From Telluria sp042683405 (GTDB lineage: Bacteria > Pseudomonadota > Gammaproteobacteria > Burkholderiales > Burkholderiaceae_D): 64,000 nt of DNA. Of the stretch, positions 35,380 to 43,483 are shown piece after piece. The notes beneath the pieces were generated by a model. It was not told the origin of the DNA and ran no database searches. It worked only from the letters and a program-made list of their open reading frames with translations. Both the position numbers and the translations under genes were made by a program. The stretch is from contig NZ_JBHUJS010000003.1 in NCBI RefSeq assembly GCF_042683405.1, positions 496,001 to 560,000 on the forward strand, read 5' to 3'. How positions within the stretch are numbered: position 1 is the stretch's first letter; every line of letters starts with the position of its first letter.

Positions 35380-35943
35380 ATGAAGCTGATCATCCTCGAC
35401 CGCGATGGCGTCATCAACTACGACTCGCCGGAATTCATCAAGTCCCCCAAGGAGTGGATTCCGATCCCCGGGTCGCTGGAAGCGATCGCGCGCCTGAACC
35501 AGGCCGGCTACCGCGTGGTCGTGGCGTCGAACCAGTCGGGCATCGCGCGCGAACTGTTCGACATCACCACGCTCAACGCCATCCACCAGAAGCTGCACAC
35601 CAGTGCGCAGCAGCTGGGCGCCTCGGTCGATGCGATCTTCTTCTGCCCGCACGCGGCGGTGGACAACTGCGACTGCCGCAAGCCCAAGGCCGGCATGTTC
35701 GAGGAGATCTCCAAGCGCTTCAAGGTCAGCCTGAAAGGCGTGCCGACCGTGGGCGATTCGCTGCGCGACCTGCAGGCCGGCTTCATCAGCGGTTGCGCGC
35801 CCTACCTGGTCCTGACCGGCAAGGGGCAGAAGACGTACGAGACCGGCGGCCTTCCGCCCGGCACGCAGGTGTTCCCCGACCTCGCCAGCATGGTGAATTC
35901 GCTGCTCAAGGTGAACGCCGCTGCAGCCCACATCCCCATCTGA
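35380..35943 (+). CDS. gmhB: D-glycero-beta-D-manno-heptose 1,7-bisphosphate 7-phosphatase
   Basis: 187-residue HAD phosphatase. DRDGVIN supplies the catalytic Asp7 and Asp9, and the GmhB zinc site CPH...CxC is complete at Cys89, His91, Cys97 and Cys99. It removes the 7-phosphate in ADP-heptose synthesis for the LPS inner core, matching the heptosyltransferase waaC further along. It starts one base after glyS, so it is probably translationally coupled. Confidence 0.93.
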   Translation: MKLIILDRDGVINYDSPEFIKSPKEWIPIPGSLEAIARLNQAGYRVVVASNQSGIARELFDITTLNAIHQKLHTSAQQLGASVDAIFFCPHAAVDNCDCRKPKAGMFEEISKRFKVSLKGVPTVGDSLRDLQAGFISGCAPYLVLTGKGQKTYETGGLPPGTQVFPDLASMVNSLLKVNAAAAHIPI

Positions 35944-35961
35944 TCAACCTGGAGACTTCGT

Positions 35962-36702
35962 TTGCGTTCCGTGATTCCGTTCATTCGTTCGGCCCTCTTT
36001 GTCGGCATCATGCTGGCGGCTACCGTGATCTGGGTCGTGCCCTGCATGCTGGCCGCCCCCCTGCCCTATAACAAGCGCTATTGGGTGACCGCGCGCTGGA
36101 ACGTGTTCTGCATCTGGCTGGCGAAAGTCCTGTGCGGGATCGAATACCAGGTCAAGGGCTGGGAGAACCTGCCCGATTCGCCGGCCATCCTGCTGTCCAA
36201 GCACCAGTCGGCGTGGGAGACGGTGTTCCTGCTGCAGGCGATGCCGCGCCCGCTGGTCTACGTCTTCAAGAAGGAGATCCTGTACATCCCGTTCTTCGGC
36301 TGGGGCATGGCGCTGCTGCGCATGATCCCGATCGACCGCAGCCGCGGCAAGAACGCCTTCGAGCAGGTGGTCCGCATCGGCAAGCGAAGGCTGGCCGGCG
36401 GCCAGTGGGTCATGATGTTCCCGGAAGGGACGCGCATCCCGGTCGGACAAAAAGGCAAGTACAAGACGGGCGGCACGCGCCTCGCGATCGCGACCGATAC
36501 CGTTGTGGTACCGATTGCTTTAAACTCCGGTGAATGCTGGCCCAAGAACTCCTTTACTAAACGTCCGGGCCTGGTGACGGTCTCTATTGGCAAGCCGATA
36601 TCGCCGAAAAACCACACCCCGGAAAGCATGATGCAAGAGGTCGAAACTTGGATAGAATCAGAAATGCGCGTCATTTCGCCTCACGCTTACAGCGCTGGCT
36701 GA
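35962..36702 (+). CDS. plsC: 1-acyl-sn-glycerol-3-phosphate acyltransferase (PlsC-like)
   Basis: 246 residues starting with TTG at 35962, supported by GGAGA at 35951-35955. An N-terminal membrane helix (about 10-30) precedes the LPLAT fold. Block I reads K-H81-QSAW-E86, that is HX4E where most PlsC enzymes have HX4D. Block III FPEGTR is intact, as is a downstream VVPIALNSG-like block. It acylates lysophosphatidate for phospholipid synthesis at the inner membrane. It follows gmhB by 18 bases. Confidence 0.88.
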   Translation: MRSVIPFIRSALFVGIMLAATVIWVVPCMLAAPLPYNKRYWVTARWNVFCIWLAKVLCGIEYQVKGWENLPDSPAILLSKHQSAWETVFLLQAMPRPLVYVFKKEILYIPFFGWGMALLRMIPIDRSRGKNAFEQVVRIGKRRLAGGQWVMMFPEGTRIPVGQKGKYKTGGTRLAIATDTVVVPIALNSGECWPKNSFTKRPGLVTVSIGKPISPKNHTPESMMQEVETWIESEMRVISPHAYSAG

Positions 36703-36749
36703 ACGGAGGTATTGGCGCGCTGACAAGAGCATCATCACCGCGCCAGCAC

Positions 36750-37646
36750 ATGACATCAGCACCAAAGAACGCCTCGCAACTCGAACTCTTCGCCCAGGAT
36801 TTTTTCGCTGCACTGGAGCCGGCTCCCCGGCCCCTCCCCCACCAGCCGCTGTTCAAGGCTCCGCCCCAAGTGGAGCCGGTTCCGCTGCTGCCCTTGCAGC
36901 CGCTGCAGCCGCTGTCCTCGCCCAAGCGCCAGATCCAGCTCGGTTCCCACACTGTCGAATACGAGCTGAAACGCTCGGCGCGCCGCACCATCGGTTTCAT
37001 GATCGATGACGCCGGCCTGCACGTCACCGCGCCGAAGCGCCTCACCCTCTCAGAGATCGACAACGCCATCCGCGCCAAGCAGCGCTGGATCGTGACCAAG
37101 CTGCTCGAACGCGGCGAGCGCCGCGCAATCCGCGAAGAGAAGCCGGTGGCGTGGGTGGACGGCGCCAGGCTGCCCTACATGGGCGGCGAGATCACGCTGC
37201 GGCTGGAGCCGGCGGCCAGGAGCCACTGCTACTTCGACGCGGTGCTGCAGGAGCTGAACGTGGGCGTGGTGCCGGGGCTGCAGGAGTGGCAGCTGCAGGA
37301 ACGCGTGCGCCTGTGGTTCGAATCGCAGGCCAAGAAGGTGTTCCGCGAGCGGCTCGACCACTACGCGCAGAAGATGGGCGTGTCGTACAACGCGTTCGCG
37401 CTGACGTCGGCGGGCACGCGCTGGGGCTCGTGCACGGTGCAGGGGCACATCCGCCTGAACTGGCGCCTGATGCACTATCCGCTGGCGCTCATCGACTATG
37501 TGGTGGCGCACGAACTGGCGCACCTGCGCGAGATGAACCACAGCCCGCGCTTCTGGGCGACGGTGGGCACCGTCTATCCCGACTACGAGGGCGCCAAGGC
37601 CGCCCTCAAGAAACGTTCCGCCGAACTTCCGATCGTCTTCGCATAG
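36750..37646 (+). CDS. YgjP-like (DUF45, M48-related) metallopeptidase-like protein
   Basis: 298 residues. A Pro-rich N-terminus (about 20-58) is followed by the YgjP domain. HELAH is at 254-258 with a further His264 (MNHSPRFW), and the family block TRWGSCTVQGHIRLNWRL is at 223-240. Homologues are soluble zinc-binding proteins related to M48 peptidases; substrates are not known. I start at 36750; a longer frame from 36648 would overlap plsC by 55 bases and add an unlikely N-terminus. Confidence 0.88.
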   Translation: MTSAPKNASQLELFAQDFFAALEPAPRPLPHQPLFKAPPQVEPVPLLPLQPLQPLSSPKRQIQLGSHTVEYELKRSARRTIGFMIDDAGLHVTAPKRLTLSEIDNAIRAKQRWIVTKLLERGERRAIREEKPVAWVDGARLPYMGGEITLRLEPAARSHCYFDAVLQELNVGVVPGLQEWQLQERVRLWFESQAKKVFRERLDHYAQKMGVSYNAFALTSAGTRWGSCTVQGHIRLNWRLMHYPLALIDYVVAHELAHLREMNHSPRFWATVGTVYPDYEGAKAALKKRSAELPIVFA

Positions 37647-37649
37647 GAA

Positions 37650-37776
37650 GGGGACTGTCCCTGCGCCGCTGAACGGGCAGTTCCGTCCCCGGACTTCCGG
37701 CGAACATTGGCGGAATCGAACCATTCATGGCGGAATCCGCCAAAAGTCCGGGGACATTCCCTGGGGGACGGTCCCC
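37650..37776. repeat. Composite nested inverted-repeat element, site 2
   Basis: Between convergent genes lie three nested palindromic layers. Outer: GGGGACTGTCCC (37650-37661) and GGGGACGGTCCCC (about 37764-37776). Middle: perfect 12-bp arms GTCCCCGGACTT (37685-37696) and AAGTCCGGGGAC (37744-37755). Inner: the 35-bp hairpin repeat (37708-37742). The structure can serve both neighbours as a transcription barrier. Confidence 0.8.
37708..37742. repeat. 35-bp hairpin repeat, copy 2
   Basis: TGGCGGAATC...CATTCAT...GGAATCCGCCA, the same 35-base length and loop as the copy at 9952-9986 with four differences. Here it is nested inside the GGGGAC-type element. Some arm pairs are lost compared with copy 1. 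Confidence 0.75.
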
Positions 37777-37784
37777 AAACCCGC

Positions 37785-39206
37785 TTACTTCGAGACGGTT
37801 TTCAGGGCTTTCAGCGCGTCGGTGCCGGAGCCGAAGCTGACCGGCGACTGCGCCGCCATCCACGCAAACGCCGCATACGCCGCAGCAGTCTGGTTGATGC
37901 GCGCCGGGACGATCTTGTCGAAGGTGTCGTCCGGGGTGTGGTGCAGGTCGAAGTAGTCCTCGTTGTTCAGGCCCAGGCCAAAGCTGGCAGTGCCCGCGCT
38001 CTTGAGGATGCCCATGTCAGGTCCCGGATGCGCATCGTTGTCGCCCGCCTGCACGCCCAGCGGCGCCAGCACGTCGAACATCTGCTTCACTACCGGCAGC
38101 GCCGCAGGCTGCACGTACGACGAGAAGCGCACCACCGGGCCCTGGCCGGAATCGGCTTCCGCCGCCGCCTGGATCTTGTGCAGATCCTTCACGTGCGCGT
38201 CGTGGTACGCCTTGCCGCCGATGAGGCCCTGCTCTTCGTTCGCGTACAGCACCACCCGGATCGAACGCTTCGGGCGCAGGCCCTGGCGCTTGATGAATTC
38301 GCCCGCGGCCATCGTGATCGCCACGCCCGCGCCGTCGTCGATGGCGCCGGTGCCCAGGTCCCACGAGTCGAGGTGGCCGCCGATCAGCACGTATTCGTCC
38401 TTCTTCTCGGTGCCGGTGATTTCGCCGATCACGTTGTACGAGGTGTAGGTGCCTTCGTTCTCCGCGCCCAGGCGCAGCTTGAGCGAGACAGGCTTGCCGC
38501 GCTCGAGCATGCGCACGACGAGGTCCGCGTCAGGGTTGGAGATGGCCGCTGCCGGGATCTTCGGAATGCCTTCCTTGTAGCGCATCATGCCGGTGTGCGG
38601 GAAGCGGTGGCTGTCCGTGCCGACCGAGCGGATCACCAGCGCGACCGCGCCCTTCCTGGCCGCTTCCGATGCGCCCTGGCTGCGCCCGGCCTGCACCGAA
38701 CCGTAGTCGCTGGCCTTCTGCATCTTGTGGTCGATGAAGGCGATCTTGCCGCGCACCGCGTCGTCCGGCGCCTCGATCAGGTCCTTGAGGGTGGCAAAGC
38801 GCACGATGTCGCCGGTGATGCCTTCCGCCGGCGTGCCGACGCTGAAGCCCAGCGCGGTGACCAGCAGCGGCTGCGGGAACGGCGCCACGATTTCGGCGCT
38901 TTCCACGCCGCGCGTCCACACCGGGAACGTCACGGGCTCCTTCCATACCTTGTCGAAGCCGAGCTCCCTGAACTTGGCTTCCGCCCACGCCACCGCGCGC
39001 GCATCGTTCTTCGAACCGGCCATGCGCGGACCGATTTCGGTGGTCAGCGATTCGAGGATGCGGTAACTGAGGTTGCCGGTCTGGGCGGCATCGCGCAGCG
39101 CTGAGGCGGTCTGCAGGTCCTTGGCGGACAGCGTCTCGGCCGCGAATGCAGGGACGGCAAATACAGCGGCAACGGCAGCTGTAATTACGTACTTAGTGAA
39201 CAGCAT
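37785..39206 (-). CDS. M28-family zinc aminopeptidase, exported
   Basis: 473 residues. The signal peptide (MLFTKYVITAAVAAVFAVPAFA/AE) is followed by a protease-associated insert (about 110-245) and the M28 catalytic domain. Metal and catalytic residues are visible: His278 (GGHLDSW), Asp290 (GAIDDGAG), Glu324-Glu325 (NEEQG), Asp352 (EADSG) and a His in DLHHTPDDT. It resembles glutamate carboxypeptidase II-like and leucyl aminopeptidase-like members. GGAGAAGC before the ATG is a good ribosome-binding site. Likely periplasmic or secreted peptide scavenging. Confidence 0.9.
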   Translation of the reverse strand: MLFTKYVITAAVAAVFAVPAFAAETLSAKDLQTASALRDAAQTGNLSYRILESLTTEIGPRMAGSKNDARAVAWAEAKFRELGFDKVWKEPVTFPVWTRGVESAEIVAPFPQPLLVTALGFSVGTPAEGITGDIVRFATLKDLIEAPDDAVRGKIAFIDHKMQKASDYGSVQAGRSQGASEAARKGAVALVIRSVGTDSHRFPHTGMMRYKEGIPKIPAAAISNPDADLVVRMLERGKPVSLKLRLGAENEGTYTSYNVIGEITGTEKKDEYVLIGGHLDSWDLGTGAIDDGAGVAITMAAGEFIKRQGLRPKRSIRVVLYANEEQGLIGGKAYHDAHVKDLHKIQAAAEADSGQGPVVRFSSYVQPAALPVVKQMFDVLAPLGVQAGDNDAHPGPDMGILKSAGTASFGLGLNNEDYFDLHHTPDDTFDKIVPARINQTAAAYAAFAWMAAQSPVSFGSGTDALKALKTVSK

Positions 39207-39271
39207 CTGCTTCTCCGGGGTGTGGGCAAACCGCTAGCGTAGCAGACGCCGCCCGATCTTGTCGATGAAAG

Positions 39272-39306
39272 GCCCGGGGCAGTCTACATTCGAGGACAGT
39301 CCCGGC
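39272..39306. repeat. GGGGACAGTC-type inverted repeat, site 3 (degenerate)
   Basis: GCCCGGGGCAGTC at one side and GGACAGTCCCGGC at the other, with the same overall size and order as site 1 but imperfect arms. It lies immediately beyond the waaA stop on the minus strand, between waaA and the M28 peptidase gene. Confidence 0.65.
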
Positions 39307-40575
39307 TTAGCGGACGTAAGGGGCCAGCATGTCAACGGTGCGGGCAGTGGCGCCGCGATGCTGGTTCGCGAACGCAGCGGCCCGCTCCCCCATCGCAGAG
39401 CGCGCAGCGCCGTCGTCGAGCAGCGCCAGCGCCGCGCGGACCAGGTCCTGCGCATCGCGCACGCGCTGCGCGCCGCCGGCCGCGACGGCCTGCTCGCTCA
39501 CTTCGAGGAAGTTGAAAGTGTGCTCGCCGATCAGCACCGGCTTGCCGAGCGCGCACGCTTCGATCAGGTTCTGGCCGCCCAGCGGTTGCAGGCTGCCGCC
39601 GATGAACGCCACGTCGCACGCGGCGTAATAGGCGAACATCTCGCCCATCGAATCGCCCAGCACCACGTCCGACGACACGGTATCGTCCGCGCCCAGCCGG
39701 GAGCGGCGCTGCACCGACAGTCCGGCTGCATCGGCCAGCCCCGCTACTTCGTCGAAGCGCTGCGGATGGCGCGGGACGATCAGCAGTAGCGGCCGCGCTG
39801 CAGGATCGACCTTGGTGAACGCCTCGATGATCTGCTGTTCCTCGCCATCGCGCGTACTGGCGCACAGGAATACCTTGCGCCCGCCGAAGCGTTCGCGCAT
39901 CCACGCGCCCAGGTCCAGCGCCGCTTGCGGCACCACGACGTCGAACTTGATCGAGCCGGTCACGCCGACGTGCGGCGCGCCGAGCGAGCGGATGCGGGCG
40001 GCATCGTCTTCGGTCTGCGCCGCGACCACCGTGACGGAACTCGCCGCTTCGGTCATCAGCCTGCCGAAACGCTGTCCACGGCGCAGGGACCGCTCCGACA
40101 GGCGCGCATTGACCAGGGCGACCGGCACGCTCATCGACTTGCAGGTCGCAATCAGGTTCGGCCACACCTCCGTCTCCATCAGGATGCAGATCGACGGCGC
40201 GTAGTGGCGGATGAAACGCGACACGATGAAGCCGATGTCGTAGGGCAGGTAGGATTGCAGCAGGCGATCGCCATGTTTCGCGAACAGGCTCTTGCCGGTC
40301 GCGCGCCCGGTCGGCGTCATGTGCGTCAGCAGGATGCGGCTGCCGGGGTACGCCTCGAGCAGCGCGTCGACCAGCGGCTCGGCGGCGCGCGTCTCGCCCA
40401 CCGATACCGCGTGCACCCAGATCGTCTTGCGGTCCGAGCGCGTGGCCCGGCTGTAGAAGCCGAGCCGTTCGCTCCAGTGGCCGCGGTAGCCCGGCTCCTT
40501 GCGGCCGCGCAGCCACAGGCGCAGCAGCACCAGCGGCAGCGCCAGCACCCACATGAAAGAATAGAAAGCGCGCAT
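39307..40575 (-). CDS. waaA: 3-deoxy-D-manno-octulosonic acid transferase
   Basis: 422 residues. An N-terminal membrane anchor (MRAFYSFMWVLALPLVLLRLWL) is followed by a GT-B fold. Catalytic Glu61 lies in HAVSVGETRAA, ETEVWPN contributes to the active site, and the CMP-Kdo-binding GGSLQPLGGQNLIEAC is typical. It transfers Kdo to lipid A at the inner membrane. It overlaps the upstream waaC stop by one base (TGATG), so waaC-waaA form an operon. Confidence 0.95.
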   Translation of the reverse strand: MRAFYSFMWVLALPLVLLRLWLRGRKEPGYRGHWSERLGFYSRATRSDRKTIWVHAVSVGETRAAEPLVDALLEAYPGSRILLTHMTPTGRATGKSLFAKHGDRLLQSYLPYDIGFIVSRFIRHYAPSICILMETEVWPNLIATCKSMSVPVALVNARLSERSLRRGQRFGRLMTEAASSVTVVAAQTEDDAARIRSLGAPHVGVTGSIKFDVVVPQAALDLGAWMRERFGGRKVFLCASTRDGEEQQIIEAFTKVDPAARPLLLIVPRHPQRFDEVAGLADAAGLSVQRRSRLGADDTVSSDVVLGDSMGEMFAYYAACDVAFIGGSLQPLGGQNLIEACALGKPVLIGEHTFNFLEVSEQAVAAGGAQRVRDAQDLVRAALALLDDGAARSAMGERAAAFANQHRGATARTVDMLAPYVR

Positions 40576-41540
40576 CAGCTCAGGCGGCGGACCGCGTCCA
40601 GTACTTCCTCCACCGTGGGCGGAGAACCCTGGTCGCCCAGGTTGATGATGTTGGGCGACCAGTTCCCTTCGGTCTTCCACTTGGGGGAGTCGCAATACAG
40701 TTCGATGGTCGGTCGCACGAAGGCCGCCGCGATGTGCGTCAGGCCGGTGTCGACGCCGATCACCAGCCCCGCGTGGCGCGCCAGCTGCGTGGCCTCGTCC
40801 ATCGACAGCCTGGGCAGCACAGTCGCATTCGGCAGTTCGGCTGCCAGCGCTTCCGCATCGGCCTTCTCGGCAGCGGAACCCCACGCCAGCAGCACCGGCT
40901 TCGGCGCCAGCGCGCGGCCCACGGCGATCCAGTTTTCACTCGGCCATTTCTTCGCGGCGCGCGCGGTCCCGTGGAAGAACACGGCGTAGTCCTCCGCCGG
41001 CATCCATGCCGGGCGCGCATCGCTTGCCGATGGCGCCGGCAGGCCGAAGTCGGCCGGCTCGTCCGGCGAATAGCCGAGCGCGCGCGCAGCGACGATCCGG
41101 CCGCGCTGCACCGCATGCGTGCGCGGATCCGTCGGGATGCTCTTGGTGTGGAAGATGCGGGAGATGCCCTCGTAGCCGGAACCTTCGCTGCCGTTGGCCA
41201 TGCCGACCTTGTTGTGCCCCCGCGCCGCGCCCATGATGATGCCGGTCTTGAGCAGGCCCTGCGTGTCGAACACGTAGTCGTACTGCTCGGCGCGCAGCTT
41301 GCGGAAGAAGTCCTTCATTTCCGCGCGCGTTGCGGCCTTGAGCAGGCTTTTGCGCCAGCGCCGCAACGCCCACGGGATGATCCGCCGCACGCCCGGGTTC
41401 AGGCGCACCAGGCTGACGTAGCCCTCCTCGACCACCCAGTCGATCTGGGCGTCGGGGAAGTGGCGGTGGATATCGGCCACCATCGGCATGTTATGCAGCA
41501 CGTCGCCGAGGGAGGAGACGCGCACCAGGAGAATCTTCAC
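40575..41540 (-). CDS. waaC: Lipopolysaccharide heptosyltransferase I
   Basis: 321-residue GT9 enzyme. It opens MKILLVRVSSLGDVLHNMPMVADI, the WaaC signature including the acceptor-site Asp, and carries GVDTGLTHIAAAF near residue 260 for ADP-heptose binding. It adds the first heptose to Kdo2-lipid A, downstream of GmhB in the same pathway. It begins eight bases after the phosphomannomutase stop and overlaps waaA. Confidence 0.94.
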   Translation of the reverse strand: MKILLVRVSSLGDVLHNMPMVADIHRHFPDAQIDWVVEEGYVSLVRLNPGVRRIIPWALRRWRKSLLKAATRAEMKDFFRKLRAEQYDYVFDTQGLLKTGIIMGAARGHNKVGMANGSEGSGYEGISRIFHTKSIPTDPRTHAVQRGRIVAARALGYSPDEPADFGLPAPSASDARPAWMPAEDYAVFFHGTARAAKKWPSENWIAVGRALAPKPVLLAWGSAAEKADAEALAAELPNATVLPRLSMDEATQLARHAGLVIGVDTGLTHIAAAFVRPTIELYCDSPKWKTEGNWSPNIINLGDQGSPPTVEEVLDAVRRLS

Positions 41541-41547
41541 GCGCGGC

Positions 41548-42930
41548 TCAGAACGGAAGCGTTGCGTCGGGCTTGGCCGCCACGATCACACGGCGGAATT
41601 CGCCCTGGATGCGGCGCAGCGCCTCCGGCGACTCCGCTTCGAAGCGCATCACGATCACCGGCGTGGTGTTCGAGGAGCGCGCCAGGCCGAAGCCGTCCGG
41701 GTACTCGACGCGCAGGCCGTCGATGGTGATGGTCTGGTCCGAGCCGGGGAAGGTGGCGTTGGCGCGCAGCTTGTCCATCAGCTCGACGTTCTCGCCCTCG
41801 CCCAGGTGCAGGTGCAGTTCCGGCGTGCTGTCCGACTGCGGCAGCGCGTTCAGCACCACCGACGGGAACTGCATGCGGGTGAGCAGCTCGATCAGGCGCG
41901 CGCCCGAGTACAGGCCGTCGTCGAAGCCGTACCAGCGGTCCTTGAAGAAGATATGGCCGCTCATTTCCCCTCCCAGCGGTGCGCCGGTTTCGCGCAGCTT
42001 GGCCTTGACCAGCGAGTGGCCGGTCTTCCACATCAGCGGCTTGCCGCCGTGCTTGGCGATCCATGGCGCCAGGTGGCGGGTGCACTTCACGTCGAACAGG
42101 ATTTCCGCGCCCGGATGGCGGGTCAGCACGTCCTGAGCGAACAGCATCATCTGGCGGTCCGGGTAGATGATCTGGCCGTCCTTGGTGACCACGCCCAGGC
42201 GGTCGCCGTCGCCATCGAAGGCGATGCCGATTTCGGCATCGGTCTCGCGCAGGCAGCGGATCAGGTCCTGCAGGTTCTCGGGATGCGCCGGATCGGGGTG
42301 GTGGTTGGGGAAGGTGCCGTCCACTTCGCAGAACAGTTCGATCACTTCGCAGCCCATCCCGCGGAACAGCTGCGGCGCGAACGCACCGGCCACGCCATTG
42401 CCGCAGTCGACCGCGATCTTCATCGGCCGCGCGAGCCTGACGTCGCCGATGATGCGCTCGAGGTAAGCCGGCGCGATGTCATGCGTGCTGTAGCCGCCCG
42501 GCGTGACGGCGCCCTCGCCGTCGTGCGCCAGGATCGTGTCGTACAGGCCCGTGATCGCATCGCCGTAGATCGCCTCGCCGGCGAGCACCATCTTGAAGCC
42601 GTTGTAGTTGGGAGGATTGTGGCTGCCCGTGACCATGATGCCGGAGCGGGTCGGCAGCACGTGGGTCGCGTAATAGACCATCGGGGTGGCCACGACGCCC
42701 AGGTCGATCACATCCACGCCGGCACTCTGCAGGCCTTCCGCCAGCCGGGATGCGAGCTCGGGGCCTGACAGGCGCCCGTCCCGGCCGATCACGACCGATT
42801 TCTCCCCCTTCGCCAAGGCTGCCAGGCCGAACGCATGGCCGATCTTTCTTGCGATGCCGCCGTCGAGCGTGCTGCCGATGACGCCGCGGATGTCATAAGC
42901 CTTGAATATCGATTTGGAGAGTGGAAGCAT
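41548..42930 (-). CDS. Phosphomannomutase/phosphoglucomutase
   Basis: 460 residues, the length of AlgC/ManB-type alpha-D-phosphohexomutases. The phosphoserine loop TGSHNPPNYNG has Ser103, the metal loop DGDGDRLG is present, and sugar- and phosphate-binding blocks GEMSGH and RFEAES(P) follow. It interconverts mannose-1-P/6-P and often glucose phosphates for LPS and exopolysaccharide precursors. Start at 42930 gives the family N-terminus LSKSIFKAYDIRG. Whether algC, manB or cpsG is the right symbol cannot be told. Confidence 0.93.
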   Translation of the reverse strand: MLPLSKSIFKAYDIRGVIGSTLDGGIARKIGHAFGLAALAKGEKSVVIGRDGRLSGPELASRLAEGLQSAGVDVIDLGVVATPMVYYATHVLPTRSGIMVTGSHNPPNYNGFKMVLAGEAIYGDAITGLYDTILAHDGEGAVTPGGYSTHDIAPAYLERIIGDVRLARPMKIAVDCGNGVAGAFAPQLFRGMGCEVIELFCEVDGTFPNHHPDPAHPENLQDLIRCLRETDAEIGIAFDGDGDRLGVVTKDGQIIYPDRQMMLFAQDVLTRHPGAEILFDVKCTRHLAPWIAKHGGKPLMWKTGHSLVKAKLRETGAPLGGEMSGHIFFKDRWYGFDDGLYSGARLIELLTRMQFPSVVLNALPQSDSTPELHLHLGEGENVELMDKLRANATFPGSDQTITIDGLRVEYPDGFGLARSSNTTPVIVMRFEAESPEALRRIQGEFRRVIVAAKPDATLPF

Positions 42931-43064
42931 GGGTCGCCGTGGGAATAAGATTAACCGGGTGATTGTAGCGGCTCGCGCAATTGTTTGGAATGCGCACACC
43001 GTAAACGGCATCTCCCCGCGCAAACAGGCCCGGCAAGCGGACCCGCCCGTGCGGGGAGACGATT

Positions 43065-43084
43065 CCGGCGCGCGCAGGCGCCGG
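43065..43084. terminator. Hairpin downstream of the H-NS gene
   Basis: CCGGCGC (43065-43071) and GCGCCGG (43078-43084) form a perfect 7-bp stem with a six-base loop. It lies 12 bases beyond the hns stop on the minus strand, but no T run follows. A second inverted repeat (TCTCCCCGC 43011-43019, GCGGGGAGA 43051-43059) is next to it. Possible factor-independent terminator or processing structure. Confidence 0.4.
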
Positions 43085-43095
43085 CAAGACCGGTA

Positions 43096-43401
43096 TTAAA
43101 CGCGCAGCTTGTCCATCGATTTGCCGCTTTCGACCCAATCCTTGACCCACTTCGGCTGGCGGCCACGGCCGGTCCACTGCTGCGATGCATTGTCCGGATG
43201 GCGATAGCGCACTGCCACGCTGCTGCCTTTGCCGCGGGTATTGGCGACCAGGTCCTTGAGCGGAACGCCGACGCTTTGGGCGATGGCCAGGATCTGCTCG
43301 CGCGCTTTTGCTACTTCCTGGTGCTCGCGTTTTTTCATTTCCTGTTTGATCTGGTCTTGCAGGTTGCGCAAATCGCCGAGCGACATATTCGAGAGATCCA
43401 T
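43096..43401 (-). CDS. H-NS-family nucleoid protein
   Basis: 101 residues. An N-terminal coiled-coil oligomerisation region (LGDLRNLQDQIKQEMKKREHQEVAKAREQI) leads to the C-terminal DNA-binding motif YRHPDNASQQWTGRGRQPKWVKDW, the form common in betaproteobacteria (BpH3/Bv3F-like). These proteins bind AT-rich DNA and silence genes. AAGGA precedes the ATG at good spacing. It lies between the phosphomannomutase and WecA-like genes but need not be functionally tied to them. Confidence 0.93.
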   Translation of the reverse strand: MDLSNMSLGDLRNLQDQIKQEMKKREHQEVAKAREQILAIAQSVGVPLKDLVANTRGKGSSVAVRYRHPDNASQQWTGRGRQPKWVKDWVESGKSMDKLRV

Positions 43402-43483
43402 CGTGATTCCTTATTTGTCAGGGGTTAAGGGCAGAAGTTAAATGTCACCAATTGTCGCAATATACTACATTCGCAGTTTTATG

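Noticed and set aside
36648..36749. Longer N-terminus for the YgjP-like gene.
   Set aside because: It would overlap plsC by 55 bases and adds residues unlike the family; the ATG at 36750 gives a sensible length.
37708..37742. The 35-bp repeats considered as short coding sequences, because frames through both copies give similar peptides starting Met-Ala-Glu-Ser.
   Set aside because: The similarity comes from the shared hairpin; frames beyond it diverge at once and no ribosome-binding site is present.
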